In this document: positions 7,879-16,805 of the stretch, piece by piece
Layout: the number at the start of each line of letters is the position of its first letter
Numbering within the stretch: the stretch's first letter is position 1
Source: Chthonomonadaceae bacterium
GTDB taxonomy: Bacteria; Armatimonadota; Fimbriimonadia; Fimbriimonadales; Fimbriimonadaceae
DNA: 38,447 nt
NCBI GenBank assembly: GCA_016788345.1
Contig: JAEURO010000003.1
Coordinates: 1-38,447 of the forward strand
Direction: 5' to 3'
Notes under the pieces: generated by a model
Told to the model about the DNA's origin: nothing
The model's database searches: none
Seen by the model: only the letters and a program-made list of their open reading frames with translations
Translations under genes and position numbers: made by a program

Positions 7879-9027
7879 ATGAAGAAGCTCGACCGGCTTG
7901 TGCTTTCCGAGATGTTCGGACCTTGGGCTTTTGGCGTCGCCATGTTCACGGTCCTGATCATGGCCGGTTCGTTTCTGTTCGAACTCACTGGCTACCTCGC
8001 TCGCGGCGTCGACTTTCTCACCATCCTCCGGCTGACTGGGCTACTCCTGCCTGGAATCATGGCCAAGACGTTTCCGATGGCAGTCCTTCTCAGCGGCCTG
8101 CTGAGTTTCGGCAGGCTCAGTGGCGACAGCGAAATCGTCGCGATTAAGGCAGCAGGGGTCAGCGTGCTCCGCATCATGGTTCCGGTCTTCATCTTTGGAT
8201 TAGGAGTCTCCGCGCTCACGTTCGTGATCAATGAACGTGTGGTCCCCCCCTCCACCCTGAGTTCGCTGCGCATCAAGAACAGGATTGAGAACCAACTCCG
8301 GGGGAAGACCGCTCAGGCGATGGCTGACACCCACTATGAAAACGGCAAACTCAAGGCGTCATTCCTTGCGAATGACTTTGATTTTGGAAACCGGACTCTT
8401 GAGGGTGTCACGATCACTCTCTTCGACGACCACCGCCAGCCGACCGCGTTCTTGTACGTCGAGCAATTCCAGTTCACTGACACTAAGCACTGGGAAATGC
8501 GGGGAAAAGCGTTGTTGATTCCTGCAGATGGAGGGTCTCGGATCGACTTTGAACGGGCCATCCCGACTGGAAGCCCCCAAGCCCAGAGACTTCTGCCGAA
8601 CGGGATCCCCGGCCCAGATGCGACCCCGGAGGAGCTCTTAGCCAAAAAACTGTCCGAGCTGGACGCCCTCCCAATCGACCAAATGGGTGAGCAAATCAAG
8701 CAACTCAAAAACACCCCTGACCCGGCAGGGCAACTCAAACCACAGATCAGTAACTTGGAGTTCGGCTATTGGAACAAAATCGCCCTCCCGCTGGCAGGAC
8801 TTGTCTTTGGTTTGGTTGGCGCACCGCTTGGAATCCGGTCTCACCGAGTCGCTGCCTCAGCCGGCTTTTGGCAAGCTGTCATCATTATCTTTGCTTACAT
8901 GGTCCTTGCAAGAGCTCTAGCCATTACTGCCCAGGGCGGTCGGGTGCCAGCGATCGTCGCCAGCTTCTTGCCCATTTTGATCGGCCTGTTCGTGGCTGGT
9001 TATCTGATCTGGAAGAGGGACAACTAG
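7879..9027 (+). CDS. LptF/LptG-family permease
   Basis: A protein of 382 residues of the YjgP/YjgQ family, the inner-membrane part of the Lpt exporter. Hydrophobic segments lie near 15-37, 55-80 and 98-120, then a periplasmic beta-jellyroll region (about 135-285), then three more helices (about 290-380). This is the standard 3+3 layout. Family features include MAKTFPMAVLLSGLLSFGRL and the C-terminal LPLAGLVFGLVGAPLGI. Only one such gene is present, whereas E. coli uses LptF plus LptG. The partner may be elsewhere, or a homodimer may act, as has been proposed for groups with a single gene. Its ATG abuts the lptB stop. Confidence 0.92.
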   Translation: MKKLDRLVLSEMFGPWAFGVAMFTVLIMAGSFLFELTGYLARGVDFLTILRLTGLLLPGIMAKTFPMAVLLSGLLSFGRLSGDSEIVAIKAAGVSVLRIMVPVFIFGLGVSALTFVINERVVPPSTLSSLRIKNRIENQLRGKTAQAMADTHYENGKLKASFLANDFDFGNRTLEGVTITLFDDHRQPTAFLYVEQFQFTDTKHWEMRGKALLIPADGGSRIDFERAIPTGSPQAQRLLPNGIPGPDATPEELLAKKLSELDALPIDQMGEQIKQLKNTPDPAGQLKPQISNLEFGYWNKIALPLAGLVFGLVGAPLGIRSHRVAASAGFWQAVIIIFAYMVLARALAITAQGGRVPAIVASFLPILIGLFVAGYLIWKRDN

Positions 9028-9030
9028 ACC

Positions 9031-10527
9031 ATGTATGGCGCGCTCCTCTTGGTTTTTGTGGTCATCTTGTCGGGCGCATTGTCCTACTACGGAGATGTCG
9101 TGGGACGCAAGCTTGGGAAGAAACGGCTGACTATTGGAAAACTGCGACCCAGACACACCGCAGCCGTTATGACTGCGCTCTTTGGAATGATCGGCTCTAG
9201 CATCGCGATTGGTACGCTTCTCATCATCTCGGAACCAGTACGGGCCATGTTGTTCGAAGGAGACCAAGTCAGGCTCCGGTTGTCCAACTTGCAAGGCGAC
9301 ATGAAGGTCCTTAAGGGTGACCTCGCTCAAAGGCAAGGTGAGCTAGAGAAGACCCAACGTGACGTCAAGACTGAGAGGCAGAATGTCCAATCTGAGAGGT
9401 CGAAACTCGCACAAGCCAAGAAGGACGTGTCGTCACTTCGTTCACTAGCGCAGTCACTTAGGCAGCAGGCCCAATTGAGGAAAGCCCAGATCGAGACGGT
9501 TCGTCGCCAGCTCTTGGCCCTCAAGCCACAGTATGAAAAACTCAGGCGAGAATCGGCCACCCTGCAGGCGACGAACAACTACCTGAAGGGCGACAACAAG
9601 AGTCTGCAAGACAGAAACTTGAGCATCGAGAAACGAAACCGCGAACTCGAGAGGGACATCAAAGACAAGGAGTCAAAGCTCAAAGAACTGGAGTCGCTTC
9701 TCAAGCAGCAGGCCAACGATTTGAAGACTCTCAAAGAAGAGTACGAGCGACAGGAAAAGCAAAGCAAAGAAAGCATTGCTGGACTCCAAGGAGACATAAA
9801 AGAGCTTACAAAAGCGTGGGAAGAGGCCAATTTGAGTCTCCAGGCCGCAAGAGCTGCCGCCAGGCAGCTCAATATTGTCACTAGGACCCAGCCTCAAACC
9901 TTCGCAAGAGGAGACGAGTTAGCCAGGATCCAAGTGCGAGACAGGCTCAACTCGGCCGAAGGAAAATCCTATCTCCTCGCAACAATAGAGCAAGCGTCTG
10001 CAGCAGCCCGGGCCCGCGGTGCCCAGCCCGTCGTACCAAACGGGTCTGAGGCCGTGCTTGCTCCGCTCGACGATGGCAAGAGGATCATTCCAGAATCCGA
10101 GTTGTTTGTCCAACTTGTTGAGAAGATCGCCGGCCAACCTGGGCCGCAAGTCTTGATCGCTTCGGCGATCTACAACAGTTTCCGAGGCGAGCCTGTCGGC
10201 CTTGTCGTCAGAGTGCTGCCAAACCCTGTCGTCTATCGCACCGGACAAACAATCCTTGAAGGAAGGTTCGACGGTACTGCTTCGCAGGATCAGATTGTGC
10301 TTGCCATTACGCAGTTCTTGCAAGACGAACTCGCTCCGAAAGCGATCAAGGACGGTCTTCTGCCGGCTCTTGGCCAGGCGAACCCCCTCGGCGAAGTCAA
10401 GCAAGACGAACTGCTCAAGCTCGTGGCAGAGATCAAGTCCAGGCCGTTTGTCAGCCGAGTGCGGTTCGTCGCGGCCCAAGAGACGCGCGCGGGCGACAGG
10501 ATCCGTCTGGATTTTAAGTTCCCATGA
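9031..10527 (+). CDS. DUF3084 membrane-anchored coiled-coil protein
   Basis: A protein of 498 residues. It has one transmembrane helix at 4-20, a conserved basic linker GDVVGRKLGKKRLTIGKLRP, a second helix at about 46-67, a long heptad-rich coiled coil (about 78-275, rich in K, E, Q, L), and a globular C-terminal domain (about 290-498). This layout matches DUF3084 proteins known from cyanobacteria and some other diderms; their molecular role is not settled. The C-terminal domain probably faces the periplasm or cytoplasm at the end of a long rod. It starts 3 bases after the LptF/G stop and overlaps the next gene by ATGA, which ties it to the Lpt operon. Confidence 0.85.
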   Translation: MYGALLLVFVVILSGALSYYGDVVGRKLGKKRLTIGKLRPRHTAAVMTALFGMIGSSIAIGTLLIISEPVRAMLFEGDQVRLRLSNLQGDMKVLKGDLAQRQGELEKTQRDVKTERQNVQSERSKLAQAKKDVSSLRSLAQSLRQQAQLRKAQIETVRRQLLALKPQYEKLRRESATLQATNNYLKGDNKSLQDRNLSIEKRNRELERDIKDKESKLKELESLLKQQANDLKTLKEEYERQEKQSKESIAGLQGDIKELTKAWEEANLSLQAARAAARQLNIVTRTQPQTFARGDELARIQVRDRLNSAEGKSYLLATIEQASAAARARGAQPVVPNGSEAVLAPLDDGKRIIPESELFVQLVEKIAGQPGPQVLIASAIYNSFRGEPVGLVVRVLPNPVVYRTGQTILEGRFDGTASQDQIVLAITQFLQDELAPKAIKDGLLPALGQANPLGEVKQDELLKLVAEIKSRPFVSRVRFVAAQETRAGDRIRLDFKFP

Positions 10528-10946
10528 GTCAGCTTGGACCACGCACAGTGCTCGCAGTAGATCCGGGAAGCAGCAAATGTGGGCTGGCAGTCGTCTCCCG
10601 GTCTGCCGGGGGCAGGATCGACCTACTTTGGCGCTGCATTGTCCCAGTCGAGGCCCTGGTAGACGAAATCAATGCCGTTGCACATGCCCATCCCTTCTCA
10701 ATGGTCATCGTCGGCAATGGCACCAGGTCCAAGGACATCGCCGGGCTCATTCGAGACGGCTCACCGAGCATGGGGATCTTGGTCGTTGACGAAAGGGACA
10801 CGACCATGCAAGCCAGGGAGCGCTATTGGGAGCACAACCCGCGGCGGGGCTGGCGCAGACTTCTGCCAGCGACGCTTCAGACTCCTCCCGAGCCAGTAGA
10901 CGACTTTGTCGCGCTCATCTTAGCAGAGCGGGTTCTTAAGGAGTGA
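10524..10946 (+). CDS. RuvC/YqgF-like RNase H-fold protein
   Basis: A protein of 140 residues with an RNase H-like fold. VLAVDPGSSKCGLAVV (near 9-24) is the first strand with the catalytic-type aspartate; MVIVGNGTRS (near 60-70) and VVDERDTTMQARERYW (near 90-105) follow, and PVDDFVALILAERVL near the end supplies a further acidic pair. It resembles the small Holliday-resolvase/pre-16S-rRNA-nuclease relatives rather than true RuvC. From memory, a similar gene follows DUF3084 genes in cyanobacteria, which suggests a conserved pairing of unknown meaning. It is the last gene of the operon. Confidence 0.75.
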   Translation: MSQLGPRTVLAVDPGSSKCGLAVVSRSAGGRIDLLWRCIVPVEALVDEINAVAHAHPFSMVIVGNGTRSKDIAGLIRDGSPSMGILVVDERDTTMQARERYWEHNPRRGWRRLLPATLQTPPEPVDDFVALILAERVLKE

Positions 10947-10976
10947 ATCTACTCCGCCATAGCCCACGTGCCACAA

Positions 10977-10982
10977 TAGGCT
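10977..10982 (+). promoter_or_regulatory. -10-like box TAGGCT before the holin-like gene
   Basis: TAGGCT ends 7 nt before ATG 10990 in the 43-base gap after the Lpt operon, and no Shine-Dalgarno sequence is seen. It probably starts the holin-like/yvcK/gmk/coaBC transcript as a leaderless message. Confidence 0.4.
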
Positions 10983-10989
10983 AGATATC

Positions 10990-11379
10990 ATGAAGTCTCT
11001 GCTCGTCAGATGGCTCGTCTTAGCTTTGTCCCTACTAGTCGCGGCTGCCTTGACGAACCTACTGTTGCCCGGTCGGTTTATTGCAAAGGTCGGCAGTGTC
11101 GGCGATTTCTTGATGCTGATGCTGGGAGTCGCCGCCCTTGCCTTGATCAACGTGACCCTTGGCACTCTCATCAAAGTCCTCACGATCCCACTCAACTGTC
11201 TGACCCTTGGGCTTGTTTCGCTTCTCGTGAACGCTCTCATGCTCCTCATCGCGGCGAATCTGGGATTTGGGTTCAAGATCGATGGGTTTTTGGCAGCTTT
11301 CGTAGGCAGTTTGCTCCTCTCCGCAGTCAACGCGGTCCTCCTCGCGTTTGTCCCTCGCCCCAAGGATGATAAAGAGTAA
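10990..11379 (+). CDS. Four-helix holin-like (PF04020-type) membrane protein
   Basis: A protein of 129 residues made almost wholly of four hydrophobic helices (about 5-25, 33-58, 60-85 and 98-122). It contains the family pattern LALINVTLGTLIKVLTIPLNCLTLGLVSLLVNALMLL region, with a central proline-containing loop. Databases label this family 'phage holin family 4 TMS', but there is no prophage here and chromosomal members are common housekeeping membrane proteins of unknown role. It overlaps yvcK by 14 bases and so probably is co-translated with it. Confidence 0.82.
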   Translation: MKSLLVRWLVLALSLLVAAALTNLLLPGRFIAKVGSVGDFLMLMLGVAALALINVTLGTLIKVLTIPLNCLTLGLVSLLVNALMLLIAANLGFGFKIDGFLAAFVGSLLLSAVNAVLLAFVPRPKDDKE

Positions 11380-12676
11380 GTTTTTCGGGTTCCGGTTTCG
11401 GCGATGGCTCTCGCCAGCCCGAGGGTTGCGCCGATACATGCTGATCGCGCTCTTGGGCCTGCTTCTCTTTATGGCAGGCACAGCTCTCAGCTTCAAGCCA
11501 TTGTTTGGACCAGTGGCCGAGTGGACGACCACGACTTGGAACCAGATCGCTCGTGGCCTGGCCCCCAATGGGTCGAAGGATCAGACCAACCATGTCCTTG
11601 GGCTCATCCTCCTCCTAGGCGGCGTTACTTTGCTCTACGTCGGTGTGGCCCGGGCCATAGTCCGATTGCAAGAAGGTCCGAATTCTAAGTCCGGAACGAT
11701 AGACGCATGGCGTGAAAAGCAAAAGCTGGCCAGTGGCCCCCGCATTGTCGCCGTTGGAGGGGGCACCGGTTTGTCGACCCTTCTCCGAGGGCTCAAGCAG
11801 TACTCGTCTAACATCACTGCCGTCGTCACTGTCAGCGACGATGGCGGGTCAAGCGGGCGGCTCGTGAAGGACATGGGCATCATTCCACCTGGAGACATCC
11901 GAAGCTGCCTGGTTGCGCTAGCCGACGCCGAAAAGCTCATGACCGATCTCTTTCAGCATCGGTTCAAAGGCTCTAGTGGATCGCTAAGTGGCCACTCTGT
12001 CGGCAACTTGGTCATCGCAGGTCTGGTCGAGCAGTGTGACGGTGACATCGATAAAGCCCTCGAAATGGCAAGCGACGTACTGGCCATCCGTGGCCGGGTC
12101 GTTCCGTCGACGAAGGATCAAGTGCGACTGAGGGCACTCATGGAGGATGGAACCGAAATCTGCGGTGAGACGGCCATCGTCGGTTCAGGTCGAAGGATCC
12201 GACGCATCTACCTAGATCCCTCAAACCCGAGGCCACATAGCACGGCCCTGGAAGCCATCGCAGACGCAGAAATCATCTGCATTGGGCCAGGAAGTGTCTA
12301 CACGAGCATCATCCCCAATCTTCTTGTGCCTGGGATCGCAGAAGCCTTGGCCGAGAGCCCGGCCCCTAAGGTCTACATTTGCAATGTCATGACCCAGAGA
12401 GGCGAAAGCGAGAGTTTCTCAGCGGCCGAGCACCTGGTCGCCATCCAAGCGAATGTTCAAACGAAAGTCGCTGACTATGTTCTTGTCAACACTGCAGTAC
12501 CGAGTGAGGCGGCCCTTGAAAAATACCGAGGATATCAGCAGGAGTTTGTCGCGCCTGACTTTGAACGCGTCGCGACCATGGGATACAAACCCTTGACTGG
12601 AGACTTCATGAGCGAACTCGATTATGTCCGTCATGACCCGGTCAAACTCGCTTCACGTGTTATGGATCTCTTATGA
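11366..12676 (+). CDS. yvcK: YvcK/CofD-like gluconeogenesis factor with N-terminal membrane helices
   Basis: A protein of about 436 residues. Two transmembrane segments (about 24-43 and 77-97) precede the cytosolic YvcK core. The core carries AVGGGTGLSTLLRGLK (near 128-144), VTVSDDGGSSGRL (near 155), PPGDIRSCLVALAD, and IGPGSVYTSIIPNLLVPGI. YvcK proteins bind UDP-sugars and support cell-wall precursor and carbon metabolism. The membrane-anchored form is longer than the roughly 320-residue Bacillus protein and occurs in several phyla. ATG 11366 is chosen over TTG 11348 on codon grounds; either start overlaps the preceding gene. The gmk ATG overlaps its stop. Confidence 0.9.
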   Translation: MIKSKFFGFRFRRWLSPARGLRRYMLIALLGLLLFMAGTALSFKPLFGPVAEWTTTTWNQIARGLAPNGSKDQTNHVLGLILLLGGVTLLYVGVARAIVRLQEGPNSKSGTIDAWREKQKLASGPRIVAVGGGTGLSTLLRGLKQYSSNITAVVTVSDDGGSSGRLVKDMGIIPPGDIRSCLVALADAEKLMTDLFQHRFKGSSGSLSGHSVGNLVIAGLVEQCDGDIDKALEMASDVLAIRGRVVPSTKDQVRLRALMEDGTEICGETAIVGSGRRIRRIYLDPSNPRPHSTALEAIADAEIICIGPGSVYTSIIPNLLVPGIAEALAESPAPKVYICNVMTQRGESESFSAAEHLVAIQANVQTKVADYVLVNTAVPSEAALEKYRGYQQEFVAPDFERVATMGYKPLTGDFMSELDYVRHDPVKLASRVMDLL

Positions 12677-13236
12677 ACGGGCGAGTCTTGATCGTGAGCG
12701 GCCCAAGTGGTGTCGGCAAGGACACGGTGATTGAGGCTTGGCAGGCGGCGAACCCTCTAGTTCGGCGGGTTGTCGCCTACACCACCAGGGAACCTCGACC
12801 AGGCGAGACGGCTGGTGAGGATTACATTTTCGTGACGGACAGCGAGTTCGAAGACCTCGTGAATTCAAACGGGTTTTTGGAGCACAAGTCTGTCCATGGC
12901 GCCAGATACGGCACTCCAAAGGCGACGGTCGAGAGGCTCCTGTCAGAGGGCAAAATCGCTGTGCTCAAAATAGACGTGCAGGGTGCGCTAGAAGTCATGA
13001 GCCTCGACTCCGAGATTCAAAGTGTCTTTCTTCTGCCGCCTAGTCAGGCCGACTTGGAAAATCGTTTGAGGTCTCGAGGGACAGAGAGCGATGAGAAAAT
13101 CCTAGAAAGGCTTGCTAACGCACAGGAAGAGATGGCGCTTGCGCATTGCTACGATCATCCAATTGTAAATGATTCTGTTGCAGAATGTGTTTCAAAACTT
13201 GAACATATCGTCTCAAAAGTGGAGCAAGTGAAGTGA
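12673..13236 (+). CDS. gmk: Guanylate kinase
   Basis: A protein of 187 residues that phosphorylates GMP to GDP with ATP. The P-loop is SGPSGVGKDTV (near 9-19), where most family members have GKS or GKT before the next residue; an Asp here is a variant, with the following Thr possibly filling the Mg-binding role. YTTREPRPGETAGEDYIFV (near 36-54) is the GMP-binding segment, and GARYGTPKATVERLLSEGK and DVQGALEVM follow in standard order. The lid contains RLRSRGTESDEKILERL. It overlaps yvcK by ATGA and coaBC by ATGA. There is no rpoZ neighbour, unlike many bacteria. Confidence 0.95.
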   Translation: MNGRVLIVSGPSGVGKDTVIEAWQAANPLVRRVVAYTTREPRPGETAGEDYIFVTDSEFEDLVNSNGFLEHKSVHGARYGTPKATVERLLSEGKIAVLKIDVQGALEVMSLDSEIQSVFLLPPSQADLENRLRSRGTESDEKILERLANAQEEMALAHCYDHPIVNDSVAECVSKLEHIVSKVEQVK

Positions 13237-14414
13237 AGACGGTCGTCTTAGGTGTTTCCGGCAGTGTCGCCTGCTATCGGGCTTGCGACATCGCCCGGGA
13301 ACTCATGCGTAATGACTGCAGAGTGAGGGTGTGCTTGACCCATGCGGCTTCGAAGTTTGTTTCGCCTAGCCTTTTTGAAGCCCTTACTGGCCAACCATGC
13401 CTCGTGTCGGCATTCGATGAACCCGAACAAGGGAGGATGGCTCACATCGATTGGGCGAGGGAAGCCGACGTGGTCACTGTCGCCCCTGCCACAGCGAACA
13501 TTTTGAACAAGCTGGCGAACGGGTACGCGGACGACATGCTGACAACATTGGCTCTTGCGTATGATGGGCCGACCGTGGTGGCTCCCGCCATGAACCCGAC
13601 CATGTTTGGCAACGAGACGACTCAAGCTTCCCTCAGGGCAATTGAGGCGCGCGGGGCTAGCATAGTCTGGCCCCAGTCCGGCGACGTAGCCTGTGGCGAG
13701 AACGGCCAGGGCAAGTTAGCCGCAGTTCAGGACATCGTCGATGCCACCTTAGGGGTACTGGCCCGCTCCAAAACCCTCGTTGGAAAAACTGTGTTGATAA
13801 CCAGTGGCCCGACCCAAGAGCCGATTGACGACGTGCGTTTTCTCAGCAATCGGTCGAGTGGCAAAATGGGGGCTGCCCTCGCACGCGCAGCACTCGACCG
13901 GGGGGCTAGCGTCGTGCTCGTCACCGGGCCGACAAACACTGTGCTTCCATCTGGGGCAACTCTTGTCTGGGTCAGAACCGCGCGTGAAATGTTGGCAGCG
14001 GCAATGAGTCACGTAGGCAATTCAGACTTAATATTCGGCGCCGCGGCCGTTTCAGATTTTTCGCCCGCCATGCTCGTTTCAGGAAAAATTCGAAAAGCAG
14101 ACGGGCTGCCCACGGTGGCGCTCGTTGTCAATCCCGACATCATTGCTGAACTCGCGAAGGCGGCTCCTGCGAGCGCACGGGTCATCGCGTTTGCAGCCGA
14201 GCCAAATCCCGACTTAGAAGTCGCAAGAAGAAAGCTCGAGGAGAAGGGTGTCTATGCGGTCGCCCATAACGATGTGTCAGACGCGGGGATCGGTTTCGAA
14301 TCGGACGACAACGAGTTAACGCTAGTCACAAGAGACCGAGAAGTAAGGTCGCCCCGAGCCCCAAAGATCGTTTGTGCCCACTGGCTGCTCGAGCAGACCA
14401 CCTTGCCCAACTGA
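13233..14414 (+). CDS. coaBC: Bifunctional CoaBC (phosphopantothenoylcysteine synthetase/decarboxylase)
   Basis: A protein of 393 residues catalysing the two middle steps of coenzyme A synthesis. The N-terminal CoaC flavoprotein half shows GVSGSVACYRACDIARELMR, ATANILNKLANGYADDMLTTL, the PAMNPTMF loop and ACGENGQGKLA with the active-site cysteine (near 152). The C-terminal CoaB half shows ITSGPTQEPIDDVRFLSNRS, SGKMGAALARAA, and the AAVSDFSP and KIRK motifs (near 270-288). Length and domain order match the usual fusion. It ends the holin-like/yvcK/gmk/coaBC run. Confidence 0.95.
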   Translation: MKTVVLGVSGSVACYRACDIARELMRNDCRVRVCLTHAASKFVSPSLFEALTGQPCLVSAFDEPEQGRMAHIDWAREADVVTVAPATANILNKLANGYADDMLTTLALAYDGPTVVAPAMNPTMFGNETTQASLRAIEARGASIVWPQSGDVACGENGQGKLAAVQDIVDATLGVLARSKTLVGKTVLITSGPTQEPIDDVRFLSNRSSGKMGAALARAALDRGASVVLVTGPTNTVLPSGATLVWVRTAREMLAAAMSHVGNSDLIFGAAAVSDFSPAMLVSGKIRKADGLPTVALVVNPDIIAELAKAAPASARVIAFAAEPNPDLEVARRKLEEKGVYAVAHNDVSDAGIGFESDDNELTLVTRDREVRSPRAPKIVCAHWLLEQTTLPN

Positions 14415-14419
14415 ACCTG

Positions 14420-14427
14420 GGTAGCCT
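14420..14427 (+). promoter_or_regulatory. -10-like box GGTAGCCT before the AAA+ ATPase gene
   Basis: GGTAGCCT ends 8 nt before ATG 14436, within the 21-base gap after coaBC. The following CTGGGGGA could act as a weak ribosome-binding site, so both a new leaderless transcript and read-through with normal initiation are possible. Confidence 0.4.
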
Positions 14428-14435
14428 CTGGGGGA

Positions 14436-15947
14436 ATGGACGCCCGCCGCGAAATTGAAGTCCTGATACGAGCGAAGTACCCGATCGTCTATGTCGTCAG
14501 TTGGGAAGAGAGGAGGGTGGAACAAGCCCTGCAATCGGTCAGCCAGACCTTGAACCGCAAACTGCACAGTTGGAGCGTGACTCAGGGCATGAAACCAGCT
14601 GTAGTGCGCACAACCGGACCGGCGAACCCATCGCAGCTTCCAGGAGAACTCGAGGCGCTTGCCCTCATCCATGAGGCACCCGAATACTCGGTTTTTCTGC
14701 TGAAAGATTTCCACGTCTACATGCGCGACTCTCGGGTCGTCAGGTTGATGCGCGACCTTGCGGCTCGGCTCAGAGGGCGTACGCAAACTTTGTTCATCGT
14801 GTCTCCCAGTTTGAATCTTCCCGTGGAATTGGAAAAGGATGTGACGGTCATGGAGTTTCCGTTCCCGGAACCTCCCGAGATCGAAGCACAGATCAAAGAA
14901 GCCGCTGAAGCCGCCAAAGACAACCCGAAGCTCGACCTCGCACTTGCACCTGAACAACTCGAGCTACTGGTCCGGTCTGCACAAGGGCTCACTGCCGACG
15001 AAATCGAGTCTGCCCTCGCTAGAAGCCTTGTCGAAACCAAAAAGCTTAGTGTCGACCAAATCATCGAGGAAAAGAAGCAGATCGTCCGCAAATCCGGAAT
15101 TCTTCAGTTTTATCCAGCTGACAGTGGACTGAAAGACGTTGGTGGACTCGATCTCCTGAAGGACTGGCTCGAAACACGCGAAAAAAGTTTCACTGACGCG
15201 GCTCGCGAATTTGGCATCCCCTATCCAAAGGGTGTCCTCCTGCTAGGCGTCCAGGGTTGCGGAAAGTCGTTGGTAGCCAAGGCGATATCGGCAACCTACT
15301 CCTTACCGATGCTCAAAATGGATGTGGGCCGCGTGTTTGGCAGCCTGGTCGGCCAAAGTGAAGACAACATGCGAAAAGCAATCCGGATCGCAGAAAGTCT
15401 CGCACCTTGTATTCTGTGGATAGATGAACTCGAAAAAGGGTTTGCTGGGACGGGAGGAGGAGGCATCAGCGACAGTGGGACGACTGCCCGTGTCTTTTCC
15501 ACTTTCCTGACCTGGATGCAAGAAAAGACAAAGCCCGTCTTCATCGTCGCAACCGCCAATGATGTGAGTTCTTTACCTCCCGAACTTCTGCGAAAGGGAA
15601 GATTTGACGAGATTTTCTTCGTCGATCTCCCATCTGGCGAAGAACGGGCTGACATCTTCAAAATTCATCTGGGCAAGAGAAAGCGCGATCCGCAGAACTT
15701 TAACATAAAGACATTGGCCAAATCGACTGACGGATTCAGTGGTGCGGAAATCGAACAGGTGGTCGTCGGAGCGCTCAACAGAGCTTTCGACCAGGGCCGG
15801 GAGCTGTTGGACTCCGATCTACTTGACGAAGCCAAGGCACAGGTGCCGTTAAGCAGAACCATGGCTGAGGACATTGCGGCCCTCCGGGCCTGGGCAAAGG
15901 TTCGCGCAAGACCGAGCGCATCTCCAAAGTCAGGCCAAAATCGTTGA
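14436..15947 (+). CDS. Ycf46-like AAA+ ATPase
   Basis: A protein of 503 residues resembling the Ycf46 group of AAA+ proteins found in plastids, cyanobacteria and some bacteria. The N-terminal half (about 1-200) is a degenerate P-loop-like domain. The C-terminal AAA module has Walker A GVQGCGKS (271-278), Walker B CILWIDE (325-331), sensor-1 region [20 protein letters not shown] (near 368-387) and the arginine-finger context KGRFDE. There is no transmembrane helix and no protease domain, so it is not FtsH. Cyanobacterial relatives have been linked to carbon-uptake or photosynthesis regulation, which does not transfer readily here. Its tail overlaps holB by 18 bases, tail to tail. Confidence 0.85.
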   Translation: MDARREIEVLIRAKYPIVYVVSWEERRVEQALQSVSQTLNRKLHSWSVTQGMKPAVVRTTGPANPSQLPGELEALALIHEAPEYSVFLLKDFHVYMRDSRVVRLMRDLAARLRGRTQTLFIVSPSLNLPVELEKDVTVMEFPFPEPPEIEAQIKEAAEAAKDNPKLDLALAPEQLELLVRSAQGLTADEIESALARSLVETKKLSVDQIIEEKKQIVRKSGILQFYPADSGLKDVGGLDLLKDWLETREKSFTDAAREFGIPYPKGVLLLGVQGCGKSLVAKAISATYSLPMLKMDVGRVFGSLVGQSEDNMRKAIRIAESLAPCILWIDELEKGFAGTGGGGISDSGTTARVFSTFLTWMQEKTKPVFIVATANDVSSLPPELLRKGRFDEIFFVDLPSGEERADIFKIHLGKRKRDPQNFNIKTLAKSTDGFSGAEIEQVVVGALNRAFDQGRELLDSDLLDEAKAQVPLSRTMAEDIAALRAWAKVRARPSASPKSGQNR

Positions 15948-16805
15948 CCAAACCGAGTCGAAAACGCAGCCAGGATTGACCATTCCCAGTACCATTTTGT
16001 GTGCGTCCACTACATATTGAGACTTTCCGGGGGAGCGGGCGTGCGCCTTGACTGCCCAGAAAGCCAGGCACCTTAGGACTTCTGCATTCGCGCTCCGCGA
16101 AGTCATCCCACTTGTTTTCGACAGTTTCTCGGCAATAGACCTGGACTTTTCCGCAAACGCCAATGCTCCCCCTCTTGGGGCATCCGTGCTCGAAAGGGCC
16201 TCTTCGTACAGCTCCTGATAAATCGGCCTAAGGTCGTCGGGCATATATAGGGAACCTGTCTTACCCCCGAAAACGGTCACAAGCGGGTCACTCTCATCAA
16301 TCTTGCTTGGAGCGACTGAAAATGGCAAGCAGCGGGATCTTATCGTCGAAACAATTTGCCCCAGACTCGTCGTCGTGAGCACAAATTTTGCAAATCCTGG
16401 CGGCTCTTCTAGGATCTTCAAAAGCGCGTTGGCAGCTTCCTTGTTTAACCTGTCCGCCTCGTGTAAGACTACGACCTTCGTTGCAGCCATGAGCGGGGGC
16501 GTGCGGAGGAACGACGACACGTTGTTCGGCGGTCTCTCTTCATCAGGCGGAGTTGCATTGACGGGCCTGAGGGCCGAAATCTTTAGCAAATGTGCTTTGC
16601 CCCATGGCCGGAACACGGCTAAATCGACGGCCCTCTCTCCCAACACAGTGCGACAGACGGGGCACTCTCCGCACCGACCATTGACGCACATCCACTCTTG
16701 CGCCAATTCGACGGCGATGGCCTCGAGGTCGCTAAGTGAGGCCCCATGGCACAGGATTGCGTGACAGGCTGAGAGTCGCGCCAATTCAAAACCTGACAAA
16801 TTCAT
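15930..16805 (-). CDS. holB: DNA polymerase III delta-prime-like clamp-loader subunit
   Basis: A protein of 291 residues resembling the delta-prime subunit that opens the sliding-clamp loader. C40, C45, C48 and C51 (CVNGRCGECPVC) form the zinc-binding insert of this family. KVVVLHEADRLNKEAANALLKILEEPP (near 115-140) is the usual Walker-B-to-sensor stretch, and TIRSRCLPF carries the SRC motif. The P-loop position reads HGASLSDLEA, with no Gly-Lys-Thr, as expected of a subunit that does not hydrolyse ATP. The C-terminal part is short and diverged. It overlaps darA by 20 bases, the same pairing seen in Firmicutes. Confidence 0.8.
   Translation of the reverse strand: MNLSGFELARLSACHAILCHGASLSDLEAIAVELAQEWMCVNGRCGECPVCRTVLGERAVDLAVFRPWGKAHLLKISALRPVNATPPDEERPPNNVSSFLRTPPLMAATKVVVLHEADRLNKEAANALLKILEEPPGFAKFVLTTTSLGQIVSTIRSRCLPFSVAPSKIDESDPLVTVFGGKTGSLYMPDDLRPIYQELYEEALSSTDAPRGGALAFAEKSRSIAEKLSKTSGMTSRSANAEVLRCLAFWAVKAHARSPGKSQYVVDAHKMVLGMVNPGCVFDSVWSTILA

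Noticed and set aside
9919-10542. A 207-codon minus-strand frame opposite the DUF3084 gene
   Set aside because: It is antisense to a well-supported coding region and has no recognisable motif.
10990-11379. Holin as evidence of a prophage
   Set aside because: The family name is historical; no lysin, terminase, integrase or structural phage gene is present and the neighbours are housekeeping genes.
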